Below the pieces are notes generated by a model. That model made no database searches. It was not told where the DNA came from and saw only the letters and a list, made by a program, of their open reading frames with translations. From positions 1 through 64,000 of the forward strand of contig JAUIKY010000001.1 in assembly GCA_030430535.1 (NCBI GenBank): 64,000 nt of DNA, written 5' to 3'. This DNA is from Bacteroidia bacterium (GTDB lineage: Bacteria; Bacteroidota; Bacteroidia; Flavobacteriales; Flavobacteriaceae). Every line of letters begins with the position of its first letter. Position 1 is the first letter of the stretch. A program made the translations under genes and the position numbers. Positions 44,033 through 52,499 of this stretch are shown piece by piece.

Positions 44033-44160
44033 ATGAGTAGAGAATCATCATTCTCAATTTTATTTTGGATTTACACCAAAAGGCCATTAGTAACCTAGGA
44101 GATTTTTACACCCGAATTACTGTCGATGGTAAACTTGCATGAACCTGCGACTAGTTTAGA
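44033..44160 (+). pseudogene. Tyrosine recombinase (integrase) remnant
   Basis: An ATG at 44033 opens MSRESSFSILFWIYTKR, the N-terminus of Bacteroidota phage/ICE tyrosine integrases (arm-binding domain). A one-base frameshift near 44080 moves the reading to another frame, giving NLGDFYTRITVDGKLA before a stop at 44140. The rest of the ~400-residue enzyme is missing. The remnant points away from tRNA-Arg. About 160 bases without genes precede it, with two copies of GGTTCACA. Confidence 0.75.
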
Positions 44161-44182
44161 TCTATAAGAAAAAATGGTCTTA

Positions 44183-44548
44183 CTATATACGAATATTTTC
44201 AAAAGCTTGAATAAGTTTTTCCGAATCATTTGTTTTATCAAAAAATGCATCGGCTCCCCATCTAAGACAAGCGTTTTTCAGGCCAATATTTATGGTAAAG
44301 ACAAATGTTTTAATTGGTAATTTGTCTTCCATTATTTTTTTCAAGATTTCAATACCGTTTCCGTCAGGGAGCTGTAAATCTAAAATAATATAGTCTGGCT
44401 GAGTCAATTTTAGTACTTCAAATGCATCATTAATGCTTGTTGCCCACGTAAAAGTACTGAGAGTATCTAGCTTTTCTACTTTGTTTTTGATCCAGTTCCC
44501 GATTCCAATATCGTCCTCTACCATTAAAATGTTCAATCCTGAAACCAT
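44183..44548 (-). CDS. Stand-alone response regulator receiver
   Basis: The 121-residue CheY-like protein has ILMVEDD (acidic pocket), the phospho-Asp in IILDLQLPDGNG (~57) and Lys in FFDKTND. There is no output domain. No kinase is adjacent except the truncated receiver fragment upstream on the same strand. It lies inside the mobile scar between two tRNAs, so it is probably a passenger of the lost element. Confidence 0.8.
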   Translation of the reverse strand: MVSGLNILMVEDDIGIGNWIKNKVEKLDTLSTFTWATSINDAFEVLKLTQPDYIILDLQLPDGNGIEILKKIMEDKLPIKTFVFTINIGLKNACLRWGADAFFDKTNDSEKLIQAFENIRI

Positions 44549-44653
44549 AATTTTAATGTTTTTTTGTCCAATCAGGGTAAACGCTTTAATCGAGACTAAT
44601 TCTTTTGTTAAAAAGTAAACGTATTGATTATAAAACGGCGTATCTGATGAATT

Positions 44654-45002
44654 TTATAGTGTTTTCCAAATATGTTTTTCAACCATAAACAATAATGCCT
44701 CTTTTGATGTTGGTTTCGCTAAATAGTCCGAACAACCAGCTTCAATAGACTTTTGCTTCTCGCCGTTTAATACATCGGCGGAACATGCAATGATTGGTGT
44801 TTTTGGCAAGCGTTCTTTTATTTTTTTAGTTGCCGTATAACCATCCATTTTTGGCATTCTTAAATCCATTATAACAAGGTCTGGGCAGTACCCATCAAGG
44901 CATTTTTTTAAAGCTTCAACACCATTTTTGGCATGCACTAATTGAATACCCGATAATACTTTGGAGCTTAAAAGATTGCGGAAAGCCCTTAATAAAAAAG
45001 GA
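44654..45002 (-). pseudogene. Truncated receiver domain of a hybrid histidine kinase
   Basis: The C-terminal receiver part is intact from residues HAKNGVEALKKCLDG through LVIMDLRMPKMDGYTA (phospho-Asp) and YLAKPTSKEALLFMVEKH. The open frame runs further upstream (FLLRAFRNLLSSKVLSG) but the first beta strand with its acidic pair, and all kinase domains, are missing; a GAGCGCAG repeat lies at the break. No good start codon exists (GTG 44936-44938 is mid-domain). I treat it as the tail of a deleted kinase gene. Confidence 0.65.
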
Positions 45003-45020
45003 GCTTGAACTTGAAATGCC

Positions 45021-45042
45021 TGTACTGAGCGCAGCCGAAGTA
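45021..45042. repeat. Dispersed repeat, GAGCGCAGCCGAAG type
   Basis: TGTACTGAGCGCAGCCGAAG matches the element at 28784 closely. It lies at the broken end of the truncated receiver gene. Confidence 0.45.
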
Positions 45043-45113
45043 TTAAAAAAAGCCGTGCACATCTTTTAGTTCATTATTTTATTTTTTCCATTTAGGTATT
45101 CATGAATGCTATG

Positions 45114-45569
45114 CATTTTCAAGAGCGATGGGAAATACCTGACCACTATTATTGACCTGTTCGACAGAATAGGTTGCTCGTTGGGCACAAGCCTGCATAC
45201 AGGGCAAACTGTTGTTCCGGCATGAAAAATGGCCACTGGCAAACGAAACATACGCAACAATTTAATCTTTCATTCAGACCGTGGGATACAGTACGCCTGA
45301 AAAGCATTTAGGGTATTTGTTAAATCCTACCCGTTGGTGGCCCAATCCATGAGCAGAAAGGAAAATTATCGGGGTAATTCAGTTGCTGAATCCTTCATCA
45401 AAACATTAAAGGTTGAACTTATTTGTAATAGTGATTTTAAAGCTATAGAGCAGTCCAAGACGGCTGTTTTTTGATATGGTACAAGAGGAAACGGTTACAC
45501 TCGTATTTGGGATCAAAAACCCCTTGCGAAGCAGGGCAAGGATTTTATCAATTTAAAAATGTGGCATAG
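45114..45569 (+). pseudogene. IS3-family transposase (OrfB) remnant
   Basis: Pieces of an IS3/IS150-type integrase-core transposase can be read across several frames: KYLTTIIDLFDR, then LIFHSDRGIQYA, then YPLVAQSMSRKENYRGNSVA and ESFIKTLKVEL, then IWYKRKRLHSYLG and FYQFKNVA with a stop at 45569. At least four stops or frameshifts break it, and the N-terminal half and OrfA are missing. The following TGTCTGACTTTTTGTTGC (to ~45610) may be the right end of the element. Confidence 0.8.
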
Positions 45570-45666
45570 GTCTTAAAAAAAATGTCTGACTTTTTGTTGC
45601 AATTCCAAGTAGCAACTCCAAAAAAATAGGACACGAAAAAGGAAACTAATAGTATAAATTGGGCAC

Positions 45667-45702
45667 AAAAAAACCAGAAAAATGTATTTTACTGGTTTTT
45701 CA
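45667..45702. terminator. Hairpin terminator beside tRNA-Pro
   Basis: AAAAACCAG/CTGGTTTTT is a 9-bp stem with a 14-base A/T-rich loop and T-runs on both strands. It lies 42 bases past the 3' end of the minus-strand tRNA-Pro. Confidence 0.65.
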
Positions 45703-45743
45703 TTAGATTAAATGTCAAGTAATTCTCCTTAACACCTATTTCG

Positions 45744-45818
45744 TCGGGATGACAGGATTTGAACCTGCGACCACACGGCCCCCAGCCGTGTACGCTAACC
45801 GGACTGCGCCACATCCCG
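45744..45818 (-). tRNA. tRNA-Pro (anticodon GGG)
   Basis: On the minus strand the acceptor CGGGATG pairs with CATCCCG, and the D stem is GCGC/GCGT. The anticodon stem CACGG/CCGTG has loop CTGGGGG, so the anticodon is GGG. The T arm is GCAGG-TTCAAAT-CCTGT and the discriminator is A. Length is 75 nt, no encoded CCA. A 12-base copy of its T-arm sequence recurs at 44140. Confidence 0.93.
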
Positions 45819-45921
45819 ATTTTTTTAATTGGAGCGCAAAGAAAACAATTTTTAAATTATTTTAAAAGTTTTAGCTGCAATTTATCATAAATTAACTTTT
45901 AATATAAGCTTGTGCCAAAAT

Positions 45922-45959
45922 AAAAACAACCACTCTAAAATTTTAGAGTGGTTGTTTTT
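45922..45959. terminator. Strong bidirectional terminator
   Basis: A perfect 38-bp palindrome with 19-base arms (core CAACCACTCTAAAA) ends in T-runs on both strands. It lies 38 bases past the stop of the acidic mini-lipoprotein gene (minus strand). Confidence 0.85.
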
Positions 45960-45996
45960 TGAGTTAGTCTGTCAAAAATATCAAAGTTGAATACGC

Positions 45997-46158
45997 TTAA
46001 TCTACAGCGTCTTCAACTTCATCGGCCGCATCCTCTATTCCATCACCTACATCTTCAACGGCTTCTTCTACTTTATTATCTTCTTTTACTTCTCTACAGC
46101 TTGTTACAACAGTTGAGAGGGTAAAAAGTATTAAAAATAATTTCGCTACAGTTTTCAT
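45997..46158 (-). CDS. Small acidic lipoprotein, 53 aa
   Basis: The frame reads MKTVAKLFLILFTLSTVVTS followed by CREVKEDN: a clean lipoprotein signal (Cys21) and then a short tail of acidic repeats (EEAVEDVGDGIEDAADEVEDAVD). It is too short for routine gene calling. Similar Glu/Asp-rich mini-lipoproteins accompany stress genes in flavobacteria. It precedes a strong terminator and follows the DUF1328 gene on the same strand. Confidence 0.75.
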   Translation of the reverse strand: MKTVAKLFLILFTLSTVVTSCREVKEDNKVEEAVEDVGDGIEDAADEVEDAVD

Positions 46159-46194
46159 AAATATTAATTTTTAATGGTTATTTGGATTTTAAAT

Positions 46195-46356
46195 TTATTT
46201 CTTTATCACCCCTCTTAAAAGGGACAGAAGAAATAACACTATAAAAATAAAGAATAAGATTTTCGCAATTCCAGCTGAAGCACCGGCAATGCCGCCAAAA
46301 CCTAAAATTCCGGCTATTAATGCAATCACTACAAATATTATTGTCCAACGTAACAT
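46195..46356 (-). CDS. DUF1328 small membrane protein
   Basis: The 53-residue protein ([20 protein letters not shown], then [15 protein letters not shown]) has two transmembrane helices and matches the DUF1328/YtjA family, usually induced by envelope or osmotic stress. It is too short for routine calling. It sits upstream of the acidic lipoprotein gene (36-bp gap) on the same strand. Confidence 0.85.
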   Translation of the reverse strand: MLRWTIIFVVIALIAGILGFGGIAGASAGIAKILFFIFIVLFLLSLLRGVIKK

Positions 46357-46539
46357 AATTTTCTGGTTTTTAATTAGTATCGATTGTCTTTCAATCGCTT
46401 GTATGCAAGATATGTAACATGTATGGCAATTGTTAATCGCATTGATTTACTTGTTAACTCATTCAGTATTCAATTACAAAAAAGCTACACGAATTATAGT
46501 AAGCTTAAATTTAAATTTTCAACCAACACCTTACTATTA

Positions 46540-46983
46540 TTAACACAATTCTTCTAAGGTCCTGAATCCGGATAGGCCTTTAATTATTTTGTTTTTTTGC
46601 GACTCCACGACCACTTTAGTGCTTAGTGGCAGTTTTTTATGATTTAATATTTTATTGTATTCGTTAATCGCTGCTTTTTCTCCTTTTATGGCCTCCTCCA
46701 ACATTGATTCTTCTTCATTAAGGAAAACAATTGCACTCACATCCATCCAGGCCTTATCGACATCTTCAGTCTGCTGGGAATTTATTGTGTGACTGTATCT
46801 CTTTAATTCTGCAGCTAGTTCATCACCAAAATCATGGCGCTCTTGTGCTTTCAGCTTGAAATAAGATTTTAAAGCATCATTATCTACGTACTTTGCCGCC
46901 ATTTTAAATCCCTTTTGGGTATGATATGTTTTTTGAAGTAATTCATTTAATTGTTTTCCAACTTCTTCGGTGTAGGTATTCAT
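46540..46983 (-). CDS. DUF2383 (PA2169-type) four-helix protein
   Basis: The 147-residue helical protein is recognised as the ferritin-like DUF2383 family: LNELLQKTYHTQKGFKMAA, YFKLKAQERHDFGDELAAEL with acidic/His residues, and EESMLEEAIKGEKAAINEYN. It is a possible metal-binding stress protein of unknown activity. It lies between the DUF1328 gene and the hemerythrin gene, all on the minus strand. Confidence 0.82.
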   Translation of the reverse strand: MNTYTEEVGKQLNELLQKTYHTQKGFKMAAKYVDNDALKSYFKLKAQERHDFGDELAAELKRYSHTINSQQTEDVDKAWMDVSAIVFLNEEESMLEEAIKGEKAAINEYNKILNHKKLPLSTKVVVESQKNKIIKGLSGFRTLEELC

Positions 46984-47080
46984 AACAATTCTTTCTGTTT
47001 ACAGTAGTTGATTTTAAGATTCTTACCGATTTAATGAAAGTTGAAGAAGAAAGGAATTGGGTTTTTTAAAACTATTCACT

Positions 47081-47515
47081 TTATATATGCTCTTCCATAT
47101 AGCCAACATAGCTTTTGGCCAAACTTTCCTTTTGATTTTCAGAGAATACTTTTCCTGCCAATTGAAAAAAAGTATGCTCTTCGTCTTCTAAATGGTGTTC
47201 TACCTTTTCTTTTAAATCTTTAGCTATTTTTAACCATGCTGAAGAATGGTATTCGGTATTTTCCAATTGCTCGATCAATTCATCGATTTCGTGGTGCTCT
47301 GCAATACCGTGCCTAGCTTTTTCTTGCATCATTTCACTACTTATCAAAGGTTTGTAAAAATGCCTCTCTTCTGCATTGGCATGAACCTCCAATTCCTTTT
47401 TAATGGCTTTAAAAATTGTATCGCGTTTTTTGGTATCGCCCGATGTTTCTACCAATTGATTCAGTAAATCCCTCTGCGTATCATGGTCTTTTCTAATAGC
47501 TTCAAAAATATTCAT
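47081..47515 (-). CDS. Hemerythrin HHE-domain protein
   Basis: The 144-residue four-helix protein carries the di-iron ligand pattern: His in IRKDHDTQRDLL, HANAEERHFY, EHHEIDELIEQLE and KEKVEHHLEDEEHTFF. Such proteins bind oxygen or nitric oxide or report redox stress. It is part of the minus-strand stress set (hemerythrin, DUF2383, DUF1328, lipoprotein), divergent from an AraC-type regulator. Confidence 0.88.
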   Translation of the reverse strand: MNIFEAIRKDHDTQRDLLNQLVETSGDTKKRDTIFKAIKKELEVHANAEERHFYKPLISSEMMQEKARHGIAEHHEIDELIEQLENTEYHSSAWLKIAKDLKEKVEHHLEDEEHTFFQLAGKVFSENQKESLAKSYVGYMEEHI

Positions 47516-47738
47516 GGTTAAGGTTTTAAGTGTTTTTTATAAAATTACTCCATTACCATTAGTTCTATTTGTTGAATCGAATTAAGAATTAACTCAAATG
47601 ATTTTTTAAATCTTTACCTTTTAATAACTCTTAAAGCCTAAAATAATGTTAACTTTAAGTGTTTTGATGTTAAACTACCATCTAAACAAATAACTTGCTC
47701 GTAAATTATATATAACTATTTAACTCCAACCTCTAAAA

Positions 47739-48770
47739 ATGATGATAGAAATTGAAATTATTGCAGACAACACCAAAGAAGTTCTACAAGAAATACAAAA
47801 GCACATTGGAGGCACAGTTGAAGAAAAATGGAGTGAGTGCTGTTTAACGGTAAACAATAATAATGCTACTGGAACCATTCGTTTTATACCTTTTGATTGG
47901 GGCGTTAGCTTATTGGACTACAACATCACTTTTAACAATGATGTACAGCTAAAAATACATGCCTCTTGCTTTAACCCCATTCGATTTGTTTATCCACTTA
48001 GCGGCCATTTCACCCATAAGTTTGATGTGGACAAACAGGGTGAAGACATTGAGCAATTCCAGTCTTTAATCTATACTAACAAAACTGGAGGAATAAATTA
48101 TTTGGAATTTCCAAAAGGTGTTAACCTGAAAGTTAACGTTATTCAAATTGTAAGAAAGCAGTTTTTAAAAAAACGCACAACCAATATATCTACCTTGAAC
48201 AAAAAGCTTTACGAAATTTTTGTTGATACCGACCATGAAAACAGATACAGGCACTACGGCACTTTGAATTTAAAGATGGCCGACCATGTAAAAAGACTTT
48301 GGAACATTAAAACCAAAGGTATGGTTAGGATTTTAAATATTGAAGCCATTGTTTACGAAATTTTAACCCTTCACATTCAACAACACAATAAATTACAACA
48401 AGGCATCCCTTTACCTACATCACTTATAAAAAGCGAGCTTGTTACCATCAGGAAATTGGCACAGACTATATTAAAAAACCCATCGAAAGATTACTCGTTG
48501 GAATATTTAGCAACCGAATCTGGTTTATCGCAAGCCAAGCTTCAAGATGGATTTAAGTTTCTTTTCAAAAGAACTGTAACCGAATATATTAGGCACGTCA
48601 GACTAGAAGTTGCCCGTGATTTAATAACTACAACAGATCTTAATATCTCACAAATTGTTTATACCATTGGTTTTACCAGCCGAAGTTATTTTTCGAAAAT
48701 CTTTAAGGAGAAATATGGCATCACACCAAATGAATTTAAGAAACAACTTGTGGTACCCGTTGCAGTTTAA
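47739..48770 (+). CDS. AraC-family transcriptional regulator
   Basis: The 343-residue protein has a long N-terminal sensor domain without cupin motifs and a C-terminal double HTH (~240-340: YSLEYLATESGLSQAKLQDGFKFLF and ISQIVYTIGFTSRSYFSKIFKEKYGITPNEFK). The layout is PchR-like. It starts at ATG ATG 47739 and is divergent from the hemerythrin-led stress genes, its plausible targets. A terminator shared with trxB follows. Confidence 0.88.
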   Translation: MMIEIEIIADNTKEVLQEIQKHIGGTVEEKWSECCLTVNNNNATGTIRFIPFDWGVSLLDYNITFNNDVQLKIHASCFNPIRFVYPLSGHFTHKFDVDKQGEDIEQFQSLIYTNKTGGINYLEFPKGVNLKVNVIQIVRKQFLKKRTTNISTLNKKLYEIFVDTDHENRYRHYGTLNLKMADHVKRLWNIKTKGMVRILNIEAIVYEILTLHIQQHNKLQQGIPLPTSLIKSELVTIRKLAQTILKNPSKDYSLEYLATESGLSQAKLQDGFKFLFKRTVTEYIRHVRLEVARDLITTTDLNISQIVYTIGFTSRSYFSKIFKEKYGITPNEFKKQLVVPVAV

Positions 48771-48796
48771 GTATAATATAAAAAATATACCCCATA

Positions 48797-48824
48797 AAAA
48801 ACCCGAAGCAATTGCTTCGGGTTT
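48797..48824. terminator. Bidirectional terminator between AraC gene and trxB
   Basis: AAAACCCGAAGC/GCTTCGGGTTTT is a perfect 12-bp stem with a 4-base loop, between two convergent genes. Confidence 0.85.
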
Positions 48825-48846
48825 TATTTTATTTACGCTCTACTAA

Positions 48847-49827
48847 TTAATTATAAGTAGATGTAGACACCTCAAAAGTGGAGTCTTTTGCTGCCAAATA
48901 ACGTTCGGCATCTAAAGCGGCCATACAACCTGTTCCGGCCGCAGTAACGGCTTGTCGGTACACATGATCGGCTGCATCACCAGAAACAAAAACTCCTTCA
49001 ACATTGGTTTTTGATGTGCCAGGCTCATTGATAATGTAACCTGTTTCATCTAAATCCAAATAATCCTTAAAGATATCGGTATTTGGTTTGTGTCCAATGG
49101 CCACGAAAAAGCCTGTAGCAGGAATTTCATGTTTTTCATTGGTTTTGTTGTTAAATACGCGCACTCCGGTAACCACTTGTCCATCTCCCAAAACTTCATC
49201 GGTTTCTGTGTTGAACAAAATCTCGATGTTCTCGGTATTTCGTACACGAGCTTCCATAATTTTTGAGGCTCTAAACTCATCACGTCTCACCAACATGGTT
49301 ACTTTTTTACAAAGTTTTGATAGGTAGTGTGCTTCTTCGCAAGCCGAATCGCCAGCGCCTACAATTACCACCTCTTGGTTTCTATAGAAAAACCCGTCAC
49401 AAACGGCACAAGCAGAAACGCCTCCACCCAACTTCAAATATTTCTGTTCAGAATCCAAACCTAAATATTTGGCTGATGCCCCGGTTGAAATAATAACCGT
49501 ATCAGCATGAATTTCCTTCACATCGTTAACCCAAACTTTGTGAACCTCACCAGAAAAATCAACTTTAGTAACCCAACCGTCACGCACATCGGTTTCAAAA
49601 CGTTGTGCTTGCGCTTGTAGCTGCATCATCATTTCTGGTCCGGTAATACCCTCAGGATATCCTGGGAAATTCTCGACTTCATTAGTAGTTGTTAATTGCC
49701 CTCCAGGTTGCGTACCTTGGTACAACACCGGATTCATGTTTGCTCTCGCCGCATAAATGGCCGCTGTATAGCCTGCAGGTCCTGAGCCTATAATCAAGCA
49801 TTTTACTCTTTCTATTTCCTCTGCCAT
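48847..49827 (-). CDS. trxB: Thioredoxin-disulfide reductase
   Basis: TrxB passes electrons from NADPH via FAD to thioredoxin. The 326-residue protein has the FAD motif IGSGPAGYTAAIYAA (13-27), the redox-active CAVC (Cys140/Cys143), the NADPH motif VGAGDSACEEA and GVFVSGDAADHVYRQAVTAAGTG. The gene is monocistronic, ending at a strong terminator. Confidence 0.96.
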   Translation of the reverse strand: MAEEIERVKCLIIGSGPAGYTAAIYAARANMNPVLYQGTQPGGQLTTTNEVENFPGYPEGITGPEMMMQLQAQAQRFETDVRDGWVTKVDFSGEVHKVWVNDVKEIHADTVIISTGASAKYLGLDSEQKYLKLGGGVSACAVCDGFFYRNQEVVIVGAGDSACEEAHYLSKLCKKVTMLVRRDEFRASKIMEARVRNTENIEILFNTETDEVLGDGQVVTGVRVFNNKTNEKHEIPATGFFVAIGHKPNTDIFKDYLDLDETGYIINEPGTSKTNVEGVFVSGDAADHVYRQAVTAAGTGCMAALDAERYLAAKDSTFEVSTSTYN

Positions 49828-49988
49828 ATCGAATTCATTTTAGGACAACAAATGTAGAATTTTTGATGCAAAATAAGCATATAAGTTATTAACACTTTCC
49901 TATAACCTCATATTTAAAATCTATTGCAACCCTTAGCAGTGTCATTTTTTTTTGTAAATTTAAGTGTAACTAAGTAAACTGACACGAC

Positions 49989-50459
49989 ATGAAAAAACAT
50001 CTGACCCTTTTACTCATCCTGATTTTTGCCGTATTTAGTTGTAAAGACAATAACGAAACATCCATGGCCGAAACTACCGAAGAAACCAATAAAGAATACT
50101 CCCTTGAAGGTGCATGGGAATTGGACAGTTTTTTAAACTATAGTGGTGATGGCACAGCAGATACCATAAAATCTTCAAATTCGTTTAAACAGATGAAAAT
50201 GTTCTCGAAAACCAAAATCATGTGGAGCAGATTGCGCATGGGAGATTCGTTAGAGTGGTTCGGCGTAGGCGATTATACCTTTAATGACGGCATTTTAACC
50301 GAAGATTTAGAATACGGATCTAAAGCCATGATGCAACGCATAAACTCTAATAAAGTTTGGGAATGGGAAATAATCATTGATGAAAACACTTTTACCCAAA
50401 TAACTAGAGACAGCTTAGGAAGCCCTATCTATGCCGAAATGTACCACCGTGTAAAATAA
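49989..50459 (+). CDS. Lipocalin-like lipoprotein
   Basis: The 156-residue protein has a lipobox AVFSCKD (Cys18) and a beta-rich body opening LEGAWELDSFLNYSGDG and continuing MFSKTKIMWSRLRMGDSLEWFG with a late TRDSLGSPIYAEMYHRV. The GxW start and repeated strands resemble lipocalin-like domains common in flavobacteria. The ligand is unknown. The hydroxyacid dehydrogenase gene follows 58 bases later. Confidence 0.7.
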   Translation: MKKHLTLLLILIFAVFSCKDNNETSMAETTEETNKEYSLEGAWELDSFLNYSGDGTADTIKSSNSFKQMKMFSKTKIMWSRLRMGDSLEWFGVGDYTFNDGILTEDLEYGSKAMMQRINSNKVWEWEIIIDENTFTQITRDSLGSPIYAEMYHRVK

Positions 50460-50517
50460 TTAGCCATAAATAGACATATTGTTTATACAACTCTTATATT
50501 TAAAAAATAATTTTTTT

Positions 50518-51483
50518 ATGAGAGTAGTTGTATTAGATGGATTTACATTAAACCCAGGCGATTTAAACTGGGATGGTATAAAACAATTTGGAGAATTAAC
50601 CGTTTTTGACCGAACACCATATAACGATGAGAATATCATCAATAATATTGGTGATGCCGAAATTATATTCACCAATAAAACCCCTATCAACCGCTCGGTT
50701 ATTGATAGTTGCCCAAACCTTGAATATATTGGTGTGCTAGCTACCGGTTTCAATATTATAGATATTGAACATGCTAACCAAAAAGGTATTACTGTTACCA
50801 ATGTTCCCGATTACAGTTCAACCGCCGTAGCGCAATTTACTATGGCTTTATTGCTCGAAATTTGCCACCATATAGGAGAGCACAACAAAGCCGTTAAAAA
50901 TGGTGATTGGATAAACAGCAAAGATTTTTCTTTTTGGAATTATCCGCTCATTGAATTGGCCGGAAAGACCATGGGCATTATAGGTTTTGGAAAAATTGGC
51001 AAGGCTACCGCTAAATTGGCCTTGGCTTTTGGACTAAAAATTAAGGTTTACAACCGAACGGTTTACAGTGAATTTGAAAATGACCATTTGAAGTTTGTTT
51101 CATTGGACGAATTGCTTAACTCCTCTGATATTGTTAGTCTGCACTGCCCATTAACCCCAGAAACCGAAATGATAATAAACCAAAATAGCATCGCCAAAAT
51201 GAAAGATGGCGCCATGTTGATAAACACTTCTCGCGGACCGCTTATTAATGAAGATGATTTGGTAATTGCCCTAAACAACGGAAAACTAGCTGCTGCAGCA
51301 CTCGACGTGATTTCGAGCGAGCCTATGAAAAAAAACAACCCATTGCTTAAAGCTGAAAATTGCATTATCACACCACATATTGCTTGGGCCCCTAAAGAAG
51401 CCCGAACCCGCTTGATGCAAACCACCGTTGAAAACTTGATGGCTTATATTAATGGTTCTCCACAAAATGTAGTAAATCAATAA
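50518..51483 (+). CDS. D-2-hydroxyacid dehydrogenase
   Basis: The 321-residue protein begins at ATG 50518 (MRVVVLDGFTLNPGDLNW). It has the NAD motif GIIGFGKIGKATAKLA, the substrate Arg in INTSRGP, Glu in the ALDVISSEP block and the catalytic His in IITPHIAWAP. Closest family behaviour is glycerate/hydroxypyruvate-type reductase; the substrate is uncertain. It lies near a uronate/mannose sugar locus but is separated from manA by convergent orientation. Confidence 0.85.
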   Translation: MRVVVLDGFTLNPGDLNWDGIKQFGELTVFDRTPYNDENIINNIGDAEIIFTNKTPINRSVIDSCPNLEYIGVLATGFNIIDIEHANQKGITVTNVPDYSSTAVAQFTMALLLEICHHIGEHNKAVKNGDWINSKDFSFWNYPLIELAGKTMGIIGFGKIGKATAKLALAFGLKIKVYNRTVYSEFENDHLKFVSLDELLNSSDIVSLHCPLTPETEMIINQNSIAKMKDGAMLINTSRGPLINEDDLVIALNNGKLAAAALDVISSEPMKKNNPLLKAENCIITPHIAWAPKEARTRLMQTTVENLMAYINGSPQNVVNQ

Positions 51484-51520
51484 TTTTCTTAAAGATTAGA
51501 ATTCAATAAAAATATACCGA

Positions 51521-52492
51521 TTATAAATATATTTCCAAAAATTCTGCTTTATCCGATTCAATCTTAACATCGTTTAAAAACGCCGGCAACAAAATGGTTT
51601 CTCCCATTTTTAGGGAATAGGATTTACCGCCGTTCTGCAGTTCCAATGCGCCGTCCACGCACATATAGATTACAAAGGAATCCAAACTTGAATAGTCTTT
51701 TTCCAACGTGCCATCAACTTTAATAAAATTGGTTTTGAAGTATGGCGAATGTACCAACATGTTGCTGGTATTGGTTTCTGTTTTATAATCAGTTTTAAAA
51801 TTACTGTAGTATGTAAAATCGATGGCATCCAAGGCCAAATCGTTGTGCAGTTCGCGTTCCTTTCCGGTTACGGCATCCACGCGCTTGTAATCATAAATTC
51901 TATAGGTAACATCTGATGTTTGCTGGATTTCGGCCAACAGCACCCCGGCCCCAATCGCGTGAATCCTTCCGGTGGGAATGTAAAACGTATCTCCTTTTTT
52001 TACTGTTTCGTGGTGCATCACTTCCAAAATAGTATCGTCCTCCAAATGCTTTTGGTATTCGGCTTTGTCTATTTCCTTTTCAAATCCCACGATAAGCTCA
52101 GCATCTTTATCGGCTCCCATAACGTACCACATTTCATTTTTACCAAAAGAATTATGCCGTTCTTTGGCCAGTTCGTTACTGGGGTGCACTTGTATGGACA
52201 ACGGCGTTTTCGCATCGATGAACTTTATCAGCAACGGAAAGTCTTCACCAAACGTTTTGTAAACCGATGAGCCAACAAAATCGCCCTTATATTCCTGGAT
52301 AAGCTCTTTCAGGGTCTTTCCAGCCAAAGGGCCGTTCGCTACTTTGGTCTCATCGCCCTTAACATCTGAAATTTCCCAAGATTCACCTATGTTATTTTCA
52401 TCATAATCCTTGTTAAGTTGGGTCTTCAACTTTTCGCCGCCCCAAAGTCGGTATTTATAGAGCGGAGTAAATTTTACTGGGTATAGTTCCAT
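51521..52492 (-). CDS. manA: Class I mannose-6-phosphate isomerase
   Basis: ManA interconverts mannose-6-P and fructose-6-P. The 323-residue cupin protein has the Zn-binding IQVHPSNELAKERH and EMWYVM, FYIPTGRIHAIGAG with the catalytic region, and the C-terminal cupin. It begins seven bases after the LacI-family gene stop, so regulator and isomerase form one transcript. Confidence 0.9.
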   Translation of the reverse strand: MELYPVKFTPLYKYRLWGGEKLKTQLNKDYDENNIGESWEISDVKGDETKVANGPLAGKTLKELIQEYKGDFVGSSVYKTFGEDFPLLIKFIDAKTPLSIQVHPSNELAKERHNSFGKNEMWYVMGADKDAELIVGFEKEIDKAEYQKHLEDDTILEVMHHETVKKGDTFYIPTGRIHAIGAGVLLAEIQQTSDVTYRIYDYKRVDAVTGKERELHNDLALDAIDFTYYSNFKTDYKTETNTSNMLVHSPYFKTNFIKVDGTLEKDYSSLDSFVIYMCVDGALELQNGGKSYSLKMGETILLPAFLNDVKIESDKAEFLEIYL

Positions 52493-52499
52493 GTTATGC

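Noticed and set aside
45066-45260. 64-codon minus-strand frame
   Set aside because: It is antisense to the IS3 transposase remnant and has no protein-like composition of its own.
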